Shown one piece after another: positions 59,201-64,000 of a stretch of 64,000 nt of DNA. Position 1 is the first letter of the stretch. Each line of letters opens with the position of its first letter. The stretch is taken from positions 23,501,498 through 23,565,497 of the forward strand of contig NC_026660.2 in assembly GCF_000004075.3 (NCBI RefSeq). The letters run 5' to 3'. Position numbers and translations under genes: made by a program. The notes below the pieces were generated by a model. That model saw only the letters and a program-made list of their open reading frames with translations, searched no databases and was not told the DNA's origin. The DNA is from Cucumis sativus. Taxonomy: Eukaryota; Streptophyta; Magnoliopsida; Cucurbitales; Cucurbitaceae.

Positions 59201-61376
59201 GGCTTTGGATGTAGTAAAGAAGAAATCTCGAGTAGAATTTGTGAAGACTATATTATAATATCTTTGTAATTTTTGTTTGGATTGTCTGGAGGGATGAATT
59301 ATGAAAACTTAGATTTATACTGTATATGATTTACAGAAACTAATACGTAGGATAAAAGATAGATTCATAAGTATGAGCTTATGTAACCTGTTTGACATGC
59401 AAGCTTGTATCTTGGGATATACCAGCCTGAAATAAGCCAATCCTTCCCTGCCATTTGAAATCTGAAGGAATCCAAGTCTCTGTTCTTACAATTCAATGAT
59501 TTTCTTTTGACTTTACTTTGTCTGGAGGTGGTGCAGTGGGTTTAGCCTAATGGAATGTCTATTTCCCTCCCCTTTTTCTCCAAACTCTAAAATATTTGAT
59601 GAGCTGCTCTAATATAAACCAATTCTACCTCTTGTTGACATTGGTGCAGGGAAGACAAGGGCAAGAGATGCTGCTTTAAATGCTATCCAATCGCCTCTGT
59701 TAGATATTGGCATAGAAAGAGCCACTGGAATTGTGTGGAACATAACTGGTGGAAGTGATTTGACTTTATATGAGGTGTGGCTCTCTCTGTTCCTCTCACC
59801 TGCCTTTCACAACCTATTTATGTATCGTTTTCTCACTGCTCTCAAAATTTAAATCACTTATCTTAATTCAATAATTTATATACCTGATGTACAACATAAG
59901 TTTGATCTACCATGTTTATGCGATTGTTACTGTCCCCTATGAACGGAAGCTAGATGCAGTGGCTGGTGTTCGTTTTGAAGTTTGAGTTTACAACTGTTCT
60001 CTGGTTACCATTATGGAGTTAGAATTCTTATCCCAAGTCACATAAAGCCCCCCCCGTAATTATGTATTCATGCAATAATTCGTACCCACAAGTCTTTAGA
60101 TAGTAGTCTCTACAATCACCATGTCAACAACATAAAATTAGTCCACGGAGGTGAATTATAAAATAAACAAGGAAGTATCTTTTTATCAAGCCTTCAGTAT
60201 TCTCCCTTCATGAATTCCAAAACCAAAGAAACTTGTGAAATTTAGAATCGAAGGTTAAAAAATTAAGACCAAGCGGTTCAAAGTTAGAATTGGAAGGTTA
60301 AAAATAGTAAAAAAAGAAAAAAGGAATATCATTTGCAACAAAACAAACGACTTCTTTAGTTCTTTTAGAAAAAGGTTTCTAACAAACTGCTTCATTGGGA
60401 TCAAGAGTTGATCTCTACAATCTAAAATTGGTCACCCGATGCTAGGGAGGAAAAGCTTGGGTTCTAATTAGATAAATTTGTAATAGATTCATTAATTTTT
60501 AAGAATCCAAAAACTCGTTGTTTACGAGTATCCACGATAAAGGTGAAAAATAGTTTCTTTCCCCTACAAAAATATCAAGTACTTCTTAAATACAAATTGA
60601 AAATTCCAGAATCTATTAGACATTTTAAAGTTTGTAGACCTTATTAGACACTTTTATAGTTCAGGTAGCTTTTAGACAAAAAATTGAAAGTTGAGGTACT
60701 AAACTTATAATTATACCATTTTTCAAAAGAAAGAAAAAAGAACTTATAATTGTACCAAAATTTCCACTTTGATCTGAATTGTTGTATTTCTACTACTAAT
60801 GATGTAAAGTTGGTTTCTTTGTTCTCATCATTACTCGTGGATAATCATAGGTGAATGCTGCAGCGGAGGTTATATATGACCTTGTGGATCCAACCGCTAA
60901 TCTAATATTTGGAGCAGTGATAGATCCTTCACTCAGTGGTCAAGTAAGTTACAAGAGTCGCCATAATTCATTTGAAGTTGCATTTGGATTTGGTAGTCAG
61001 GTCATGCATACATATGAATTTGAATTCCATCTTTGTGGATATTGACCAAGGATCCATTGAATTGATATCTTTCACTTTCAGGTTAGTATAACTCTAATTG
61101 CTACTGGATTTAAGCGCCAAGAAGAAAGTGAAGGAAGGCCCCTTCAGGTATTGTTCCGCTGCAAAAAACTGTATAGTTTGGTATCGAGATACATGAAATT
61201 GTGTTAAAGCTGAAGACAAATCTGTTCCGTCCCTCTTTTTACAGGCCAGTCAACTATCCCAGGGAGACAACAATTTTGGAATCAACCGTAGACCTTCCTC
61301 CTTGAACGAAGTTAGTTCGTTCGAAATCCCAGAATTCTTGAAGAAAAAAGGCCGCTCACGCTATCCTAGAGCTTAA
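56248..61376 (+). CDS. FTSZ2: Plastid division protein FtsZ2
   Basis: Seven coding exons: 56248-56880, 57844-58143, 58486-58576, 59650-59774, 60851-60943, 61082-61147, 61245-61376; joined frame 479 aa (Arabidopsis FtsZ2-1 478, from memory). It is a tubulin-like GTPase that copolymerises with FtsZ1 into the stromal ring dividing chloroplasts. A Ser/Asn-rich transit region spans about 1-115; the GTPase core starts [18 protein letters not shown] (119-136); the tubulin signature GMGGGTGTG is at 213-221; [27 protein letters not shown] and [13 protein letters not shown] follow. The C-terminal [17 protein letters not shown] (463-479) is the FtsZ2-specific peptide that binds ARC6, which excludes FtsZ1. 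A minor oddity is Ser212 in place of the usual Ala before GMGGG. AATAAA at 61512-61517 may serve polyadenylation. Introns 1 and 3 hold retroelement fragments. Confidence 0.97.
57043..57314 (-). mobile_element. TRIM (miniature LTR retrotransposon) in FtsZ2 intron 1
   Basis: Two direct repeats of about 75 bases, at 57240-57314 and 57043-57117, share the core AAGCTTAAGCTCATG-like segment and are spaced by about 125 bases. Read on the minus strand the order is 5' LTR, then a primer-binding site at about 57222-57239 resembling the initiator-Met tRNA site (TGGTATCAGAGC), a non-coding middle, a purine-rich tract at about 57118-57135, and the 3' LTR. This is the layout of a terminal-repeat retrotransposon in miniature; it has no coding capacity and is a fossil. 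The two LTRs differ at roughly a tenth to a fifth of positions, so the insertion is old. Confidence 0.7.
58905..59270 (-). mobile_element. LINE 3'-end fragment in FtsZ2 intron 3
   Basis: A poly-T tract at about 58907-58923 is followed on the plus strand by sequence that reads, on the minus strand, TTTATCAATAAAATGTTCC before the A-run, the typical 3' tail of plant L1-type LINEs ending in poly(A). The adjoining 250-350 bases are less AT-rich than the intron and would be the LINE 3' UTR or end of ORF2; no clear protein match was made. Antisense to FtsZ2. The right limit is a guess. Confidence 0.5.
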
Positions 61377-63373
61377 TAACCTTAACCAAATTGGAACATT
61401 TGTTCGTCGCCACGACCTTCCTTCCTACGTACATATAATATGTTGCTCTAGGTGGTAGTATCTTATCTGTATACCCTTCTTCGGTTTCGTTACTCTGTAT
61501 ATTTGTTGAGTAATAAATAGCTCATATATTGCTTATCTGTAGTTGCAATATGAAATATATGTTTCTTGCTAAAGAGCTTGAGTTAGTTGTGTTCTTTTGA
61601 TAAAGTTGCTCGACAGTAGTTATTTCAGCAAAATACTGTAATGGCTGAACTCAATATGAAGTAATGTTTATGGAATTGCCTTTATACCTTGTTGTAAGTT
61701 GATTAAATGTACTCCTCCACTAGTTTCTGTTCACATATCTTAATTATGCATTCTGAGTTTTAGTTTGTAAAGTTTGCTGCTTTCTTGATCCATCCAACTG
61801 AATACTATGCTGAAATTATGAACAGGATCCTTGGTTATAACCATTCTTTGTTCACAGGACATTCTAAGTCAAAGATGAATAAATGAAACCTTTTAAAATT
61901 AATACTAAATTGTAAGTTATATATATATATATATATATTTACAACACAGGGTGGAAGATCAAACTTTGAATTGATATGGAAGATTGCTATGCCAATTATC
62001 ATTGTCTTAAGCTGGTTTAGGCAACAATTTAAACAATTTGGGCAATAGCGAGGTTTGTGTCTAGTTAACTTTTAATTTTTCAATTTAAATTTCTGGTCCA
62101 GGATTTATAGAGATTTATTCAAATTAGAGAGAATTATGAAAATAATTCCAAACTATATGAATTGAAATGTTTATTATATGGACTAACAAACTTTTTAGCT
62201 CAAGTTAATGGAAAAGTGTTGGAACATTTTACTGTACCATAATATGGTAAATCTCTATAAATCTTATATATATATACCCACACACATGCATACATTGTAA
62301 AGTGATTTGAGCTTCAAAGTTTCTATTTCTGTGACTGGTGACAGTAATTTTTTATTTGTGGAAGGGAAGAGGGTCATACTGTTGGCTGCCAAAATTAGTA
62401 TCACTGCTGTCATGTACTCATTTTCTATATTTGTATGATATGAATTGCATGTGATTTCTTTTTTCTATTAATAAACCTAGAATAGTGTGTGTTATTACGC
62501 ACCTAGATAATGTTTTTATCAATTAATACTGTCCTTTGCAATAATAATAATAAATAATGACACTGTACACTTATTTCTACCATTTACCTATGGGTGTTTG
62601 GTTTATTAGTTAATAGTACGTAATTAGTTTGCGCTTATGGATTATAACATTGTGTATTACATACTATTTTAGTTCATATAACATATATAAAATAAGATAA
62701 CAAAAGGATTCTCAATATTATATATTATTAGTGCAATTAATTGCGAGCTATAATCATTTTAATCGTTTGAAGTATGTATGCAACCTGGGGTGGATAATCA
62801 TTTTTATGAGACGAATTTTTTATAAAACTATAATATATGAATATACATATATATATATATATATAAATGATTCTAAGCTCCAACATGTTCTAATTTAGAT
62901 TAAATTATACGCATAGGTGGTTAAATTTTTAGGTTGCATTTATTTAGTCTTTTAAACTTCTAAGAGTGGACTTAGTAATAGAGATAATTTACTTTTTAAT
63001 TTTATATAACCTAACGTATTTGAAGTTTATTTGTAAAAATTAATTTAGATATAAGAAATTTTAGTTTTCTTTCTTTATTAATTTTTGTGAATATTAAGTC
63101 TGAATATTTGAAAAATATCACAAGACAAATAGACAAAAATTAAACCTCAAACGTTAGAAACTTAAACTTCTTAAATTTTTTCTTAAAATATTTACCACTC
63201 ATTAGAGTTAATAAAGACGTTTATCTGAACAAATTAAACGCTCACTGAAAGATTAGAAAATGAAGAGCTGAAAATCCAATATACATCTAAATTTCATGTC
63301 AATTTTGTGATGAGAAAATATCATGGAATGAAGTCTCCATCTCATAAAGAATACAAGAGAACTAGAGAGTAAT

Positions 63374-63376
<3 letters not shown>
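61377..63376. other. FtsZ2 3' flank and spacer
   Basis: The first few hundred bases contain the FtsZ2 3' UTR. The remainder is AT-rich with several TA microsatellites (61921-61940, 62848-62864) and no recognised gene. Confidence 0.5.

Positions 63377-63423
<47 letters not shown>
63377..63423. repeat. (TA)n microsatellite
   Basis: An almost perfect TA run of about 46 bases, the longest in the window; likely length-polymorphic. Confidence 0.9.
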
Positions 63424-63427
<4 letters not shown>

Positions 63428-63878
63428 TATACCCTTCTTGTCTTGTGATTGAAAAAAAAAGTTGGAAGAACATACATATATAAATTTAAAACTTAGAGTT
63501 GCAATAACTTAATGCAACTCCAACATCAACCTCACAAATATAGAAGAAAAAAAATCGTATGTTTTCAAATAAAAGAGAGAGAGATAAAGAGATGATTTTG
63601 CCACACAAGTGGAATCCAAGCTGAGAAAAGACACGTTCATTTGTCACTTACCATACAAATCAAGATCATATGTTTTCTCTATGACGTGCATACTAACTTT
63701 TCCACCCATTCTCTTTGCCCTCTTTTACGCTTAATTCTTCATTCTTGTTCTTTCTTCTCTCTTCTCTCTTCACCATCATCAACAACACACAACGGAAGAA
63801 CCCTAGTTTCTTCATTATTCATATCAAACTTTCAGTCTTTACCAAACCCCATCACAGATATAATATATCCCCCACCCC

Positions 63879-64000
63879 ATGACTCTCCCTTCTCCCAACC
63901 CCAACTCCTCATTATTCCTTCCCCATCATCCTCATCTCCAAGAATCAGATCAAACTCTTTCTGAACATGATCCACAGAAGCCTCTTGAGGAGGAGGATGA
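63879..64000 (+). CDS. Start of an unidentified gene, cut by the window edge
   Basis: The ATG at 63879 opens a frame that runs to the end without a stop (40 codons plus two bases): MTLPSPNPNSSLFLPHHPHL, then a Glu/Asp-rich stretch. It is preceded by a CT-rich, leader-like sequence (63720-63800) with an abrupt rise in GC content, as seen at other gene starts in this window. The Pro/Ser/His-rich N-terminus is of low complexity and fits no family I can name. Another overlapping frame (63641-63964) is open but ends at 63964, so I regard it as leader shadow. Confidence 0.5.
   Translation, partial: MTLPSPNPNSSLFLPHHPHLQESDQTLSEHDPQKPLEEED

Noticed and set aside
63377-63423. Possible array of regularly spaced repeats
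   Set aside because: A simple TA microsatellite; nothing in this eukaryotic window resembles a CRISPR array or other prokaryotic system.

Overview
This is plant nuclear DNA: AT-rich, with intron-bearing genes, GT..AG splice sites, plastid- and secretory-type N-termini, and scattered LTR, LINE and MITE-like remnants. All recognisable proteins are of eudicot type. The repeat style, very AT-rich spacers and the proteins as I recall them point to a cucurbit (Cucumis-like), but that is an inference. Exon coordinates were worked out by hand from reading frame, splice consensus and family alignment from memory; no search was run.

Layout, left to right. 1-1.6 kb: degraded Ty1/copia relic (-). 1.6-3.8 kb: GDSL esterase/lipase (+). 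4.7-5.0 kb: small secreted LysM protein (-). 6.8-9.5 kb: nucleoside ribohydrolase URH1 (-, nine exons). 13.7-19.3 kb: TFIID subunit TAF12 (-, eight exons), with a LINE fragment in intron 1 and an LTR relic in intron 4. 23.2-23.8 kb: A20/AN1 stress-associated protein (+). 27.8-32.4 kb: purple acid phosphatase of PAP18 type (+). 39.8-40.9 kb: TFL1/CEN-type PEBP (-). 42.1-42.8 kb: germin-like protein (-). 46.6-48.4 kb: F-box/LRR protein (-) with a 5'-UTR intron and a uORF. 50.1-52.7 kb: divergent transmembrane-nine protein (+). 53.5-55.1 kb: probable non-autonomous DNA element. 55.6-61.5 kb: plastid division FtsZ2 (+), carrying a TRIM in intron 1 and a LINE tail in intron 3. 63.9 kb to the edge: start of a further gene (+).

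The genes do not form one pathway. They are ordinary neighbours: plastid division (FtsZ2), basal transcription (TAF12), nucleoside and phosphate salvage (URH1, PAP18), stress signalling (SAP), apoplastic proteins (GDSL, LysM, germin-like), protein turnover (F-box), endomembrane (TM9) and shoot architecture/flowering (TFL1-like). From memory, URH1, SAP4 and FtsZ2-1 lie close together on Arabidopsis chromosome 2 (AT2G36250-AT2G36320), so the window probably preserves an ancient eudicot syntenic block. I found no convincing new biological system. The most useful leads are the divergent TM9 gene, the TFL1-type gene, the F-box uORF, the miniature LTR element in the FtsZ2 intron, and a repeat family built from roughly 40-bp subterminal units.
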